A DNA stretch of 32,167 nucleotides from DATDCY01 sp031406795 [NCBI: Candidatus Rokuibacteriota bacterium] (GTDB taxonomy: Bacteria; JAUVQV01), in assembly GCA_031406795.1 (NCBI GenBank), contig JANOHV010000003.1, forward strand, positions 1 through 32,167, given 5' to 3'. The notes below the pieces were generated by a model that saw only the letters and a list, made by a program, of their open reading frames with translations, made no database searches and was not told the origin of the DNA. Position numbers and translations under genes: made by a program. This document shows, in pieces, positions 15,824 to 24,816 of the stretch. The stretch's first letter is position 1, and each line of letters starts with the position of its first letter.

Positions 15824-16441
15824 ATGGCACGGCGGCTGATCCTGATCCGGCACGGACAGGTTGAGGAGCGCTTCGAGGGCCGGTTCGTCGGCTCGACGGA
15901 CGCCGTCCTCTCGCCGGCCGGTCTGCGCCAGGCCGGGGATCTGACTTCCTGGCTGGCGGGGAAGAAGTCCGGGGCCTGCTTTTGCAGCCCGCTGCAGCGG
16001 TGCACCGCGACCGCCTGCGCCGCCCTCGCCGGGCTCTCGCTGCAACCGGTTCTGGACCCGGATCTGCGCGAGGTGGACTTCGGCGAGTGGGAGGGGCTGA
16101 GCTTCGCCGACATCGCCGGCAAGGACGCCGCGGCCGTGGATCGCTGGGCCCGGTTCGAACCCGGATTCCGGTTCCCCGGCGGCGAGAGCATCGCCGAGTT
16201 CACGAGACGTATCGGGGCCGCGGCCGACAGGATGGCCGCCGTGCCGCAGGAGACCGTGGTCGCCTTCACGCACGGCGGGGTCATCCGGTTCATGCTCTGC
16301 GCGTTGCTGCGGCTGGATCCCCGCAGCTACGCAGCGTTTGAAATACGGCCGGCGGGGGTGGTCGAACTGGCGCTGTTCGAGGGCGGGGCGCTGCTGCAAT
16401 CGCTGGGCAACGTCCGGGACATCGGGGTGGGGCGGGAATGA
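15824..16441 (+). CDS. cobC: Alpha-ribazole phosphatase, histidine phosphatase family
   Basis: The protein has 205 residues. Catalytic RHG is at residues 9-11 (LILIRHGQ), the second histidine is H150 (FTHGG), and family blocks LREVDFGEWEGL and FPGGES are in place. CobC removes phosphate from alpha-ribazole-5'-phosphate (or adenosylcobalamin-5'-phosphate) in nucleotide loop assembly. It is the first gene after riboswitch 2. Broad-specificity phosphoglycerate mutase relatives look alike, but the context decides. The start follows a GGGAAGAG-type site. Confidence 0.85.
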   Translation: MARRLILIRHGQVEERFEGRFVGSTDAVLSPAGLRQAGDLTSWLAGKKSGACFCSPLQRCTATACAALAGLSLQPVLDPDLREVDFGEWEGLSFADIAGKDAAAVDRWARFEPGFRFPGGESIAEFTRRIGAAADRMAAVPQETVVAFTHGGVIRFMLCALLRLDPRSYAAFEIRPAGVVELALFEGGALLQSLGNVRDIGVGRE

Positions 16442-16526
16442 TGCGACTGATGTCGGGGTCTGGGTTGTTCGCAGGGGAGCGGGTCTATCGCCTCCCCGAC
16501 GTTGGCGGTGACGCGTCATGGGGGCG

Positions 16527-16545
16527 GGCGGGGATCAACCCCGCC
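16527..16545. repeat. GC-rich palindrome between cobC and cobU
   Basis: GGCGGGG-ATCAA-CCCCGCC forms a 7-bp hairpin in the 169-base gap 16442-16610, the longest gap between genes in the cobC-cbiB stretch. No T-tract follows, so it is not a standard terminator. It may be a REP-like intergenic element. The rest of the gap shows no gene. Confidence 0.45.
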
Positions 16546-16610
16546 GCTACGAAATGCGCGACGACCATGAATTGCGGAATGACCATTTTTTGGAAGAACG
16601 GCGCCTGAGC

Positions 16611-17162
16611 ATGGGCACGGTCATCCTCGTCACCGGCGGCAGCCGCAGCGGCAAGAGCGCGTACGCGCTGCGACTGGCGGAAGCCCGGCCCGGGCCGTGG
16701 ACGTTCATCGCCACCTGCCCGTCAATCGACGAGGAGATGGCGAGAAAGATCGAAGTCCACCGGCACGAGCGGGATGCGGGGATGTGGACGACGATCGAGG
16801 AGGAGGCCGACCTCGCGGGAGCCATCGGGCGCGCCGGTGCTGCCGGCGTGATCCTCGTGGACTGCCTGACGCTCTGGGTGAACAACCTGATGTACCGCGC
16901 CTCGCGTGCGGGGCGGGAGGTGACCGAGCAGGAGCTCGCCGGATTGACGCACATGGTGGTGCGGGAGGCCCGGAGCGCCCCCGGCACCGTGATTTTCGTG
17001 ACGAACGAGGTCGGTCTGGGGATCGTCCCCCCGGATGCGCCGACGCGGCTCTACCGCAACCTCGTGGGACGATGCGGACAGGCGATCGCGGCGGCCGCGG
17101 ACGCGGCGGTCCTGGTGGTCTGCGGCCTGCCAATCACCCTCAAAGGAGACCCGGAGCAATGA
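16611..17162 (+). CDS. cobU: Adenosylcobinamide kinase / adenosylcobinamide-phosphate guanylyltransferase
   Basis: The protein has 183 residues, the normal CobU length. The ATG at 16611 is chosen over the in-frame ATG at 16518 because CobU proteins begin a few residues before the P-loop and the extra sequence would translate the palindrome upstream. The P-loop GGSRSGKS is at 9-16, followed by the His-rich stretch EVHRHERDAGMW, expected to hold the guanylylated histidine, and VDCLTLWVNNL and TNEVGLGIVP. CobU phosphorylates adenosylcobinamide and activates it with GTP. The ribosome site is weak. It overlaps cobT as ATGA. Confidence 0.92.
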   Translation: MGTVILVTGGSRSGKSAYALRLAEARPGPWTFIATCPSIDEEMARKIEVHRHERDAGMWTTIEEEADLAGAIGRAGAAGVILVDCLTLWVNNLMYRASRAGREVTEQELAGLTHMVVREARSAPGTVIFVTNEVGLGIVPPDAPTRLYRNLVGRCGQAIAAAADAAVLVVCGLPITLKGDPEQ

Positions 17163-18220
17163 AGCTGCTGGAAACGACCTGCGCGAAGATCGCACCGCTC
17201 GACGCAACGGCACAGGCCATCGCGAAAACCCGGCTCGACCAGCTGACGATGCCGCACTGGGCGCTCGGGCGGCTGATGGACCTGGCGCTGGAGCTGGCGG
17301 GGATCACCGGCTCGGCCCGTCCCCCCGTCGCGCGCAAGACCGTCGTGGTCATGGCCGGGGATCACGGCGTCACCGCGGAGGGCGTCAGCCTCTATCCGTC
17401 CGAGGTGACGCAGCAGATGGTGTTCAACTTCGTCGCCGGCGGCGCGGGGATCAACGCGCTGGCGCGGCTGGTGGGCGCCGGGGTGCAGGTCGTCGACATG
17501 GGCGTGCGCGGCGATCTCTCCGCGCTGGCGGCCGCCGGGAAGATCAAGCGGGTCCACATCGCGGACGGCACGAAGAACATGGCGGTCGGCGCCGCGATGA
17601 CGCGCGAGGAGGCGGTGCGCGCCGTCGAGGCCGGCATCGAGATCGCGCTCGCGCTGGGGGCGACGACGGACGTCTTCGGCACCGGGGACATGGGGATCGG
17701 CAACACGACGCCCAGCAGCGCGATCGTCGCGGTGTTGACCGGCGAGCCGGTGGCCGCGGTGACCGGCAAGGGCACCGGCATCGACGATGCCCAGCTCAAG
17801 GCGAAGGTCGGCGTCATCGAGAAGGCGATCGGCGTGAACAAGCCGAACGCCGCCGACGCGCTGGACGTGCTGGCGAAGGTCGGCGGTTTCGAGATCGCCG
17901 GGATCGCCGGCGTCATCCTCGGGGTGGCATCCCTGCGCAAGCCGGTGATCATCGACGGCTTCATCTCCACCGCCGGGGCGCTGATCGCGCAGGGGCTGTG
18001 CCCCGCCTCCGCGGGCTACATGATCGCCGCGCACCGCAGCGTCGAGCGCGGGCACCAGGTGGCGCTGGCGAAGCTTGGCAAGAAGCCGCTGATGGACCTG
18101 GACCTGCGCCTCGGCGAGGGCACGGGGGCGGCGCTGGCGATGCACCTGGTCGAGGCCGCGGTCCGGATCCTGACCGAGGTCGCGACGTTCGGCGAGGCGG
18201 GCGTCTCCTCCACGGAGTGA
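17159..18220 (+). CDS. cobT: Nicotinate-nucleotide:dimethylbenzimidazole phosphoribosyltransferase
   Basis: The protein has 353 residues, full length. It contains MAGDHGVTAEGVS, GTGDMGIGNTTPSSAI and the C-terminal GEGTGAALAM block in which E320 corresponds to the catalytic glutamate. CobT transfers phosphoribose from nicotinate mononucleotide to the lower-ligand base to make alpha-ribazole phosphate. It is the entry point for the base made by the bza operon about 7 kb upstream. GGAGACCCGGAG precedes the ATG, which overlaps the cobU stop by four bases. Confidence 0.95.
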   Translation: MKLLETTCAKIAPLDATAQAIAKTRLDQLTMPHWALGRLMDLALELAGITGSARPPVARKTVVVMAGDHGVTAEGVSLYPSEVTQQMVFNFVAGGAGINALARLVGAGVQVVDMGVRGDLSALAAAGKIKRVHIADGTKNMAVGAAMTREEAVRAVEAGIEIALALGATTDVFGTGDMGIGNTTPSSAIVAVLTGEPVAAVTGKGTGIDDAQLKAKVGVIEKAIGVNKPNAADALDVLAKVGGFEIAGIAGVILGVASLRKPVIIDGFISTAGALIAQGLCPASAGYMIAAHRSVERGHQVALAKLGKKPLMDLDLRLGEGTGAALAMHLVEAAVRILTEVATFGEAGVSSTE

Positions 18221-18254
18221 GTCGCTGCGGCGTGAGCGGAGGGCGGGAAGGGCG

Positions 18255-19016
18255 ATGACATTTTTCGGGCCGTTGTTCGCGGGGCTGGCGTTTCTGACGA
18301 TCCTGCCGGTCCCCCACCGCTGGTGCGGGGGGAGCCGGGAACTGGAGCGCAGCATCGTCTGGTTCCCGCCGATTGGCCTGCTGATCGGCCTGCTGATTGC
18401 CATCTTCGATGCGGGGGCCAGCGCGCTGCTGCCGACGCTGCCGGCGAGCGTGCTGACCGTGATCGCAATGGTGGCGATCTCCGGGGCGCTGCACCTGGAC
18501 GGGCTCGCGGACACCGCCGACGGCTTTCTGAGCTCCCGCCCCCGCGAGAGGATCCTCGAGATCATGAAGGACAGCCGGGTCGGCCCGATGGGCGTGCTGG
18601 CGATCGTCGGCATGCTGCTGCTGAAGGTCGCGGCGGTGGCGTCGCTGCCTCCCACGCTGCGGTTCGGCACGCTGCTGCTGCTGCCTTTGGCGGGGAGGAT
18701 GGCGCCGGTGTTGCTGATGTCGACGCTTCAGTATGTGCGCGAGAAGGGCCTCGGGACGGCGTTTCAACGAAAGCACACCGTCTTCCCGCCGCTGTTCGCC
18801 GTGACGTCCCTGGCCGCGGCGGGATTCCTCGCGGCGGGCGCCGCGGGGCTGGCCGGCGCGGCGGCCGCGGTCGGCGTGACCGCGTTGTTCGCGCTCTGGT
18901 GCCGCGCCAAGATCCGCGGCTACACCGGTGATACGCTGGGCGCCGCCTGCGAGCTGGCCGAGGTTGTGCCGGCCCTCGTCGTGCTGATGGCTGTCCAGCG
19001 TGGGGGTGTCGCGTGA
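18255..19016 (+). CDS. cobS: Adenosylcobinamide-GDP ribazoletransferase (cobalamin synthase)
   Basis: The protein has 253 residues and is polytopic, with long runs of hydrophobic residues forming several membrane helices. The family motif [12 protein letters not shown] is present with D82 and D86 as likely metal-binding acids. CobS joins adenosylcobinamide-GDP with alpha-ribazole (phosphate) in the inner membrane, the last assembly step. A good site (GGAGGGCGGGAAGG) lies upstream. Its stop overlaps the next GTG start. Confidence 0.92.
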   Translation: MTFFGPLFAGLAFLTILPVPHRWCGGSRELERSIVWFPPIGLLIGLLIAIFDAGASALLPTLPASVLTVIAMVAISGALHLDGLADTADGFLSSRPRERILEIMKDSRVGPMGVLAIVGMLLLKVAAVASLPPTLRFGTLLLLPLAGRMAPVLLMSTLQYVREKGLGTAFQRKHTVFPPLFAVTSLAAAGFLAAGAAGLAGAAAAVGVTALFALWCRAKIRGYTGDTLGAACELAEVVPALVVLMAVQRGGVA

Positions 19017-21583
19017 AGCAGATCCATGGCGGGAACCTGCGGCGTCTCGCGGCGCAGGCCGGGATCGCCCCGGAGCAGATCCTCGACTTTTCGGCGAGCA
19101 TCAACCCGCTCGGTCCGCCGGACTGGTTCGCGGAGGTGGCGGCCGCAGCGCTGCTGCAGAGCGTCCATTACCCCGACCCCGAGTGCGCGGAGCTGATCCA
19201 GGCGATCGTCGCGCGCAAGGGCTGCCGCGAGCCCGAGACGGTGGCGGGCAACGGCTCCTCGGAGCTGCTCTTCCTGCTGCCGCGCGCGGTGCGGGCGCGC
19301 CGCGCCGTGATCCCGGTGCCCGCGTACCTGGACTACGAGGCGGCGGCCGCGGCGGCAGAGCTGCCGGTGCTCAAGATCGCGATGGCCGAGGCGACCGGCT
19401 TCGCCTCCCGGCCGGAACTGATCGCGCCGCACCTGCGGCCCGGCGATCTGGTGTTTCTCGGCCACCCGGCGAATCCCTCCGGTGCGCTGTGCGAGCCGGC
19501 GGAGATCCGTGCGCTGGCTGCGGCGCACCCGCTGATGACGTTCGTGGTCGACGAGGCGTTCCTGGACTTCGTCGAAGGAGTGCCGAGCCTCGCGGCCGAG
19601 CGGCCCGCGAACGTGGTGGTCATGATGTCCTTCACGAAGATGTTCGCGATCCCGGGGCTGCGGCTCGGCGCCGCGGCGGCGGACGAAGCGGTCGCGGAGC
19701 GGCTGCGGACCCTGCAGGCGCGCTGGTCCGTCAACGCGATCGCGCAGGCAGTGGGGGTGCGCGCGCTGGCGGACGAGGCGTTCGTGCGCGAGACGCAGCG
19801 CTGGCTCGGCCCGGCGCGCGCGGGCTTGCGGCGCGAGCTGGAGGAGATTCCGGGTTTCAAGGTCTTTCCCGGACGGGCGAACTACCTGCTGGTGAAGATC
19901 GAGGACGACGCCACCGGTGCCGCGGCGCTGGCAGGCAAGGTGCTGCAATCGGGCATTGCGATCCGCTCCTGCGCGAATTACGACGGCCTCGATGATCGCT
20001 TCTTCAGAGTCGCGGTCCGGTCCGATGACGAGAACTGCCGTCTCGTGGCGGCGCTGCGCGACGCGCGCGGCGTGGCCCGGCCGCCCCGGCGCGTGAAGCG
20101 CGCCCGCTCGCTGATGTTCCAGGGGACCTGTTCGAACGCCGGCAAGAGCGTGCTGACCGCGGCGATCTGCCGGATCCTCTTCCAGGAGGGGGTCGCCGTC
20201 GCGCCGTTCAAGTCGCAGAACATGGCGCTGAACTCCTTCGTTACCGCCGATGGCCGCGAGATGGGCCGGGCGCAGGTGGTGCAGGCGCAGGCCTGCCGGC
20301 TCGAGCCCGACGTGCGGATGAACCCGGTGCTGCTCAAGCCCTCGAGCGACACCGGATCGCAGGTGATCGTCAACGGCCGGCCCGTGGGCAACATGCAGGT
20401 TGCCGAGTACGTGCGCTACAAGCCGCAGGCCTTCGCCGCCGCCAAGGCCGCCTACGACTCGCTCGCCGCCGAGTTCGACGTCGTGGTGCTCGAGGGCGCG
20501 GGGAGCCCCGCCGAGGTCAACCTGAAGAGTCACGACATCGTGAACATGCACATGGCGCGCTATGCCCAGTCCCCGGTGCTGCTGGTCGGCGACATCGACC
20601 GCGGCGGGGTCTTCGCGTCGTTCGTCGGCACGATGGAGTGCCTGACCACCTGGGAGCGCAATCTGCTGGCGGGCTTCGTCGTGAACAAGTTCCGCGGGGA
20701 TGCGCGGCTGCTCGAAGACGCCCTGACGTACACGCTGCGCCGCACCGGCAAACCGGTGGTCGGCGTCGTGCCGTACCTCAAGGCGCTCGGGCTGCCGGAG
20801 GAGGACTCGCTCGGGTTCCGCAACGGTTCGTATCACGACCTGCGGGCCGCCGACGGCTGCGTGCGGATTGCCGTCGTTGATTTGCCGCACATCTCGAACT
20901 TCACCGATCTGGATCCGTTCAAGCTCGAGCCGGACGTGCGGCTGCAGGTCGCGCGCGCGCCGGCGGATCTCGACGGCGCGGATGCCGTGATCATCCCGGG
21001 GAGCAAGAACGTGATGGCCGATCTGCCGGCGCTCGTAGCCCGCGGCCTCGGGGAGCGGATCGTCGCGCTGGCCGGGGCGGGCGTGCCCGTGGTCGGCATC
21101 TGCGGCGGCTTCCAGATCCTCGGCCGCGAAGTGCGCGACCCGCACGGCCTGGAGGGGGCGCTCGGCGGCGTGGCGCGCGGGCTCGGGCTGCTGCCGGTGA
21201 CGAACGTGCTCGAGCGCGAGAAGACGCTGACGCGCGCGGTGGCGCTGCACGCCGAGTCGGGTCTGACGGTGCGCGGCTACGAAATCCACCACGGGCAACT
21301 CGAAGGCGAGGGGTGGGAGCCGGGGATCGTGCGCGCCGACGGCGAGACCGTCGGCGTGTCGGCGCGCGGCGGCGCGGTCTGGGGCACGTACTTGCACGGC
21401 ATCTTCGACGACGACGCGTTCCGCCGCTGGTTCATCGACCGGCTGCGGGAGCGCCGGGGCCTGGCGCCGCTGGGCAAGCCGGTCGCGGTCTACGACCTTG
21501 AGCAGGCCTTCGAGCGCCTCGCGGCGACGGTGCGCGCGAGCATCGATCTCAAGGCCGTGCTGCGCCTGGTGGGTCTGGCGTGA
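19013..21583 (+). CDS. cobD-cbiP: Fused threonine-phosphate decarboxylase (CobD) and cobyric acid synthase (CbiP/CobQ)
   Basis: One uninterrupted frame of 856 residues starts at a GTG overlapping cobS. Residues 1 to about 350 are a PLP enzyme of the HisC/CobD type: HGGNLRRLA at the start, [11 protein letters not shown], and K209 in [14 protein letters not shown] as the PLP lysine. A basic linker (about 350-367) leads to CbiP from M368: [12 protein letters not shown]-loop, [11 protein letters not shown], then a class I glutaminase with C697 in [12 protein letters not shown] and GYEIHHG and GTYLHGIFD near the end. CobD makes aminopropanol phosphate; CbiP amidates four side chains of adenosylcobyrinic acid diamide. 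Both products meet at CbiB, encoded next. The fusion is real, not a missed stop. Confidence 0.93.
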   Translation: MKQIHGGNLRRLAAQAGIAPEQILDFSASINPLGPPDWFAEVAAAALLQSVHYPDPECAELIQAIVARKGCREPETVAGNGSSELLFLLPRAVRARRAVIPVPAYLDYEAAAAAAELPVLKIAMAEATGFASRPELIAPHLRPGDLVFLGHPANPSGALCEPAEIRALAAAHPLMTFVVDEAFLDFVEGVPSLAAERPANVVVMMSFTKMFAIPGLRLGAAAADEAVAERLRTLQARWSVNAIAQAVGVRALADEAFVRETQRWLGPARAGLRRELEEIPGFKVFPGRANYLLVKIEDDATGAAALAGKVLQSGIAIRSCANYDGLDDRFFRVAVRSDDENCRLVAALRDARGVARPPRRVKRARSLMFQGTCSNAGKSVLTAAICRILFQEGVAVAPFKSQNMALNSFVTADGREMGRAQVVQAQACRLEPDVRMNPVLLKPSSDTGSQVIVNGRPVGNMQVAEYVRYKPQAFAAAKAAYDSLAAEFDVVVLEGAGSPAEVNLKSHDIVNMHMARYAQSPVLLVGDIDRGGVFASFVGTMECLTTWERNLLAGFVVNKFRGDARLLEDALTYTLRRTGKPVVGVVPYLKALGLPEEDSLGFRNGSYHDLRAADGCVRIAVVDLPHISNFTDLDPFKLEPDVRLQVARAPADLDGADAVIIPGSKNVMADLPALVARGLGERIVALAGAGVPVVGICGGFQILGREVRDPHGLEGALGGVARGLGLLPVTNVLEREKTLTRAVALHAESGLTVRGYEIHHGQLEGEGWEPGIVRADGETVGVSARGGAVWGTYLHGIFDDDAFRRWFIDRLRERRGLAPLGKPVAVYDLEQAFERLAATVRASIDLKAVLRLVGLA

Positions 21584-22536
21584 GACTGGAGTATCAGATC
21601 ATGGCGGCGATGGCTCTCGATGCGGCGATCGGCGATCCGCGCTGGCTGCCGCATCCGATCCGGGCGCTCGGGGCGCTGGCGACGGGGCTGGAGGCGCTGA
21701 CGAGAAGACTGATCCCCTCGGCGCGGGCGGCCGGGGTGGTGACGGTGCTCGTGATGGTCGGGTCGGCGGGCGCGGCGGTCTTCCTGCTGGTGCGCGCGGC
21801 CGCGGCGATCCACCCCGCGCTCGGGGATGCCGTGTCGATCGTGCTGATCGCCTTCACGCTCGCGGCGCGGGATCTGGCCGGGCACGCGCTGGCCGTCTTC
21901 AGGGCGCTCGATCGCGGGGATCTCCCGGAGGCCCGGCAGAAAACGGCGCTGATGGTCAGCCGCGACACCGGGGCGCTGGACGAGGGGGAGACGGCCCGCG
22001 CCGCCGTGGAGAGCGTCGCGGAGAACACCGTGGACGGCGTCACGGCGCCGCTGCTGTTCGCGGTCCTGGGCGGGCCGGCTGCGGCGATGATGTACAAGGC
22101 CGTGAACACGCTGGACTCGATGTTCGGCTACCGGACCGAGCGCTATCTGAAGTTCGGTTGGGCCTCGGCGCGGCTGGACGACCTCGTCAACTACCTCCCG
22201 GCGAGAATCACCGCGGCGCTGGTCCCCGTCGCGGCACTGCTGGTGGGTGGGCGGCCGCTGCAGGCGTGGCGCTGCCTCGCGCGGGACGGCAGGAAGCATC
22301 CGAGCCCGAACTCCGGCCTCACGGAGGCGGCGATGGCGGGCGCTCTCGGCGTGCGGCTCGGCGGCGTCAGCTCCTATTTCGGCAAGCCGTCGACCAAGCC
22401 CTTTCTCGGCGACGCCCTGGAGCCGCTGGGCGGCAGGCACATCCGCCGAACGGTCGCACTGATGACGGTGACGTACCTGCTGGCGGCGCTGCTCTTTCTG
22501 GGCGCCCGGGCATTGCTCTGGCATCGGTTCTCATAG
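21580..22536 (+). CDS. cbiB: Adenosylcobinamide-phosphate synthase (membrane)
   Basis: The protein has 318 residues and a GTG start overlapping the previous stop (GTGA). Hydrophobic segments occur near residues 45-70 and 75-95 and at the C terminus. Family motifs are [51 protein letters not shown] and the late [11 protein letters not shown]. CbiB attaches (R)-1-amino-2-propanol phosphate to adenosylcobyric acid. It directly follows the enzyme supplying both substrates. Eighteen bases after the stop the first intergenic repeat element begins. Confidence 0.93.
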   Translation: MRLEYQIMAAMALDAAIGDPRWLPHPIRALGALATGLEALTRRLIPSARAAGVVTVLVMVGSAGAAVFLLVRAAAAIHPALGDAVSIVLIAFTLAARDLAGHALAVFRALDRGDLPEARQKTALMVSRDTGALDEGETARAAVESVAENTVDGVTAPLLFAVLGGPAAAMMYKAVNTLDSMFGYRTERYLKFGWASARLDDLVNYLPARITAALVPVAALLVGGRPLQAWRCLARDGRKHPSPNSGLTEAAMAGALGVRLGGVSSYFGKPSTKPFLGDALEPLGGRHIRRTVALMTVTYLLAALLFLGARALLWHRFS

Positions 22537-22553
22537 GACAGGAGGGGCGAAGA

Positions 22554-22661
22554 GGTGGCGCGGAGGGGAGGTCTCCATCGGCGGAACGAAGTGAGTGCCC
22601 GCTCGGGGGGCATAAACACGATGGAGGTCCGCAGCGACAGGACCCCGGAGCCTGCACGGGA
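22554..22661 (+). repeat. Intergenic structured element, copy A (before cobO)
   Basis: The element is 108 bases, almost the whole cbiB-cobO gap. The first 85 bases match copy B (24621-24705) at 79 positions without gaps; the last 23 match at 21. It can form a long stem (GGTCTCCATCG 22570-22580 with CGATGGAGGTCC 22619-22630), an inner hairpin TGCCC/GGGCA (22596-22612), an alternative hairpin GGTCC/GGACC (22626-22644) and CCCG/CGGG (22644-22660). Its 3' end merges with the cobO Shine-Dalgarno GGGAGG. No T-tract is present. It matches no element I recognise. Confidence 0.75.
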
Positions 22662-22666
22662 GGAAC

Positions 22667-23203
22667 ATGACCACCATGACTGACAAGGCGCGGATCCTGA
22701 TCTTCACCGGCGACGGCAAGGGCAAAACCACCGCGGCGCTGGGACTGGCGCTGCGGGCCACCGGCCACGGCCTGCGGGTGCTCGTGCTGCAGTTCGTCAA
22801 GGGCGGGCAGCAGACCGGCGAACTCGTCGCGGCGCGGCAGATCCCCGGGTTCGCGATCGAACAGCGGGGGTGCGGCTTCGTGCCCGCCGAGAAGAGCGCG
22901 GAGTTCGCCATTCACCGGCAGGCGGCGGAGAGCGTGCTGCGTGAGGCCGATGCGGCGTTGCTGTCCGGATCCTACGACGTCGTGGTGCTCGACGAACTCT
23001 GCCTCGCGGTCGCGAAGAATCTGGTGCCCGAGCAGGCGGCGCTGGATGTCGTGGGCCATGCGCGGCCCGGGTCGGTTCTGGTGCTCACGGGACGCGGCGC
23101 CACGCCGGGCTTGATCGCCGCCGCCGACACGGTGACCGAGATGTGCCTCAGAAAGCACGGCCTGAAGGCGGGCATCAAGGCCCAACGCGGCGTGGAGTAT
23201 TGA
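22667..23203 (+). CDS. cobO: Cob(I)yrinic acid a,c-diamide adenosyltransferase
   Basis: The protein has 178 residues, CobO/BtuR/CobA type. P-loop GDGKGKTT is at 15-22, followed by VLVLQFVKGG, the VVVLDELCLAV Walker B region and LTGRGATPGLIAAADTVTEM. It transfers the adenosyl group from ATP to the cobalt of the corrinoid. GGGAGG lies just before the ATG at 22667; an ATG at 22676 is the alternative start. The ribosome site belongs to the end of the repeat element, so the element could control its translation. It is followed after one base by cbiA. Confidence 0.93.
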   Translation: MTTMTDKARILIFTGDGKGKTTAALGLALRATGHGLRVLVLQFVKGGQQTGELVAARQIPGFAIEQRGCGFVPAEKSAEFAIHRQAAESVLREADAALLSGSYDVVVLDELCLAVAKNLVPEQAALDVVGHARPGSVLVLTGRGATPGLIAAADTVTEMCLRKHGLKAGIKAQRGVEY

Positions 23204-23204
23204 G

Positions 23205-24596
23205 ATGCAGTGCCCGAGAGTGCTGATCGCGGGGACCGGCAGCGGCGTGGGCAAGACCACGGTCACCGTGGCCCTGCTGCGCGCGCTGGCCAGGCGCGGT
23301 CTGTCCGTGAGCGCCTTCAAGGTCGGACCGGACTTTCTCGACCCGACCTATCTCGCCATCGCCTCGGGGCGTCCCTGCCACAACCTCGACGGCTGGATGA
23401 TGGGTACGGCCTATGCGGCGGAACTCTTCGAGCGCGCGAGCCGTGGCGCGGACATCAGTGTCGTCGAGGGGGTGATGGGTCTCTTCGACGGCGCGTCGCC
23501 CGCGCACCTCGAGGGCAGCTCCGGCGAGATCGCGAAGCTGCTGGCGGCGCCGGTCATTCTGGTCGCCGGCGCCCACGGCATGTCGCGCAGCTTCGCGGCG
23601 CTGGTGCGCGGGTTTGTCGGCTTCGAGCACGGGGTCGATGTCGCGGCCGTCATCGCGAACCACGCGGGGTCGGCGCGGCACGCGGCCGGCCTCGAGGAGT
23701 CCCTGCGCGCGGCCGGGCTCCCCCCGCTCTTCGGCGCGATCCCCCGCGGTGCGCTTGCGACGCTGCCGAGCCGCCATCTCGGCCTCGTGACGGCCGATCG
23801 CGGGCTGCTCGGGGAAGATCTGCTGGACGCGCTCGCGGACGCGCTGGAGCGGCACGTCGACCTGGATGCGGTGCTCGCGCTTGCCCGCGTCGCCGCGCCG
23901 CTGCCGGACGCGGAGCGACCCGCCGCGCCGGAGCCTTCGGTCCCGCGGCTCCGGCTCGGGGTGGCCTTCGACGAGGCATTTCACTTCTACTACACCGACG
24001 CTTTCGCGTCCCTCGAGCAGGCCGGCTTCGAGCTGGTGCGCTTCTCCCCGCTGCGGGCGGGCGGCCTGCCGGAGGGCCTGCACGGCCTTTATCTCGGGGG
24101 GGGCTACCCTGAGGCCTTCGCCGAGACGCTCTGCGCCAACGAGACGATGCGCCGGTCGGTCGCGGCGTTCGCTGCGAGCGGCCGCCCGGTCTACGCGGAG
24201 TGCGGCGGGCTGATGTACCTGTCGCAGTGGATTGCGGTGGCGGGCGGCGAGCGCCGGGCGATGTGCGGCGTGCTGCCCTGCGGAACCCGGATGCTCGAGC
24301 GGCGCAGGGCGCTCGGGTATGTCGCGGCGGAGCTGACCGAGGATTCGCTCTGGGGTGCGGCCGGAAGTGTCGTCCGGGGACACGAGTTCCACTATTCCGA
24401 ACTGGTCGGGGACCCCGCGGGCGAGCCGGGGTGGCGCTGCGTCTACCGCCTCAGGCGCAACCGGGACGGCGAAGAGCGGCGCGAGGGCTTCACGAACGGG
24501 ACGGTTCTGGCAAGCTACGCGCATCTGCATTTCGCCTCCCGTCCCGCGATGGCCGAGCGGCTCTATCGCTGCTGCGCGGAGGGTGGAAGTCGTTGA
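23205..24596 (+). CDS. cbiA: Cobyrinic acid a,c-diamide synthase
   Basis: The protein has 463 residues. P-loop GTGSGVGKTT is at 10-19, then FKVGPDFLDP, EGVMGLFDG and a C-terminal class I glutaminase with nucleophile C333 (YAECGGLMYL) and GHEFHYSEL. CbiA/CobB amidates the a and c carboxylates using glutamine and ATP. In the anaerobic route this precedes adenosylation by CobO, encoded immediately upstream. The pair cobO-cbiA is bracketed by the two copies of the intergenic element. Confidence 0.93.
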   Translation: MQCPRVLIAGTGSGVGKTTVTVALLRALARRGLSVSAFKVGPDFLDPTYLAIASGRPCHNLDGWMMGTAYAAELFERASRGADISVVEGVMGLFDGASPAHLEGSSGEIAKLLAAPVILVAGAHGMSRSFAALVRGFVGFEHGVDVAAVIANHAGSARHAAGLEESLRAAGLPPLFGAIPRGALATLPSRHLGLVTADRGLLGEDLLDALADALERHVDLDAVLALARVAAPLPDAERPAAPEPSVPRLRLGVAFDEAFHFYYTDAFASLEQAGFELVRFSPLRAGGLPEGLHGLYLGGGYPEAFAETLCANETMRRSVAAFAASGRPVYAECGGLMYLSQWIAVAGGERRAMCGVLPCGTRMLERRRALGYVAAELTEDSLWGAAGSVVRGHEFHYSELVGDPAGEPGWRCVYRLRRNRDGEERREGFTNGTVLASYAHLHFASRPAMAERLYRCCAEGGSR

Positions 24597-24620
24597 GCTC
24601 GAGCACCAGCTGGGCGGAGG

Positions 24621-24752
24621 GGTGGCGCGAAGGGGAGGTCTCCATCGGCGGACCGGATGGAGTGCCCGCTCGGGGGGCATAAACACGGTGGAGGTCCGCA
24701 GCGACCACCCCAGCGGCGGGGTGGCAGGCAGGACCCCGCAGCCCGCACGGGA
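24621..24752 (+). repeat. Intergenic structured element, copy B (before cbiC)
   Basis: The element is 132 bases within the 220-base gap 24597-24816. It equals copy A plus a 24-base insertion (24706-24729) that, with one neighbouring base, forms its own hairpin (CCACCCC 24705-24711 with GGGGTGG 24718-24724). The main stem is kept with an A-to-G change that turns one pair into G-U (24637-24647 with 24686-24697); the inner TGCCC/GGGCA hairpin is identical. Here 64 bases separate the element from the cbiC start. The remaining 24753-24816 holds only the cbiC ribosome site. Confidence 0.75.
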
Positions 24753-24816
24753 ACGAAATCAACGACGAGAGTCGAGGCCGATCCGATCGGAAACAGAACG
24801 GGAAAAAGGAGAGCTG

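Noticed and set aside
16518-16610. Upstream ATG as start of cobU
   Set aside because: The extra residues translate an intergenic palindrome and would put the P-loop abnormally far from the N terminus.
18920-21397. Long minus-strand open frame opposite cobD-cbiP (825 residues)
   Set aside because: Composition is rich in Arg, His and Ala, as expected for an antisense shadow of high-GC DNA, and the plus strand encodes a clear two-enzyme fusion.
22554-22661. Third cobalamin riboswitch before cobO
   Set aside because: No B12 box (GCCAGAAGACCTGC-like) and no GCCACTG segment are present, so the element is of another kind.
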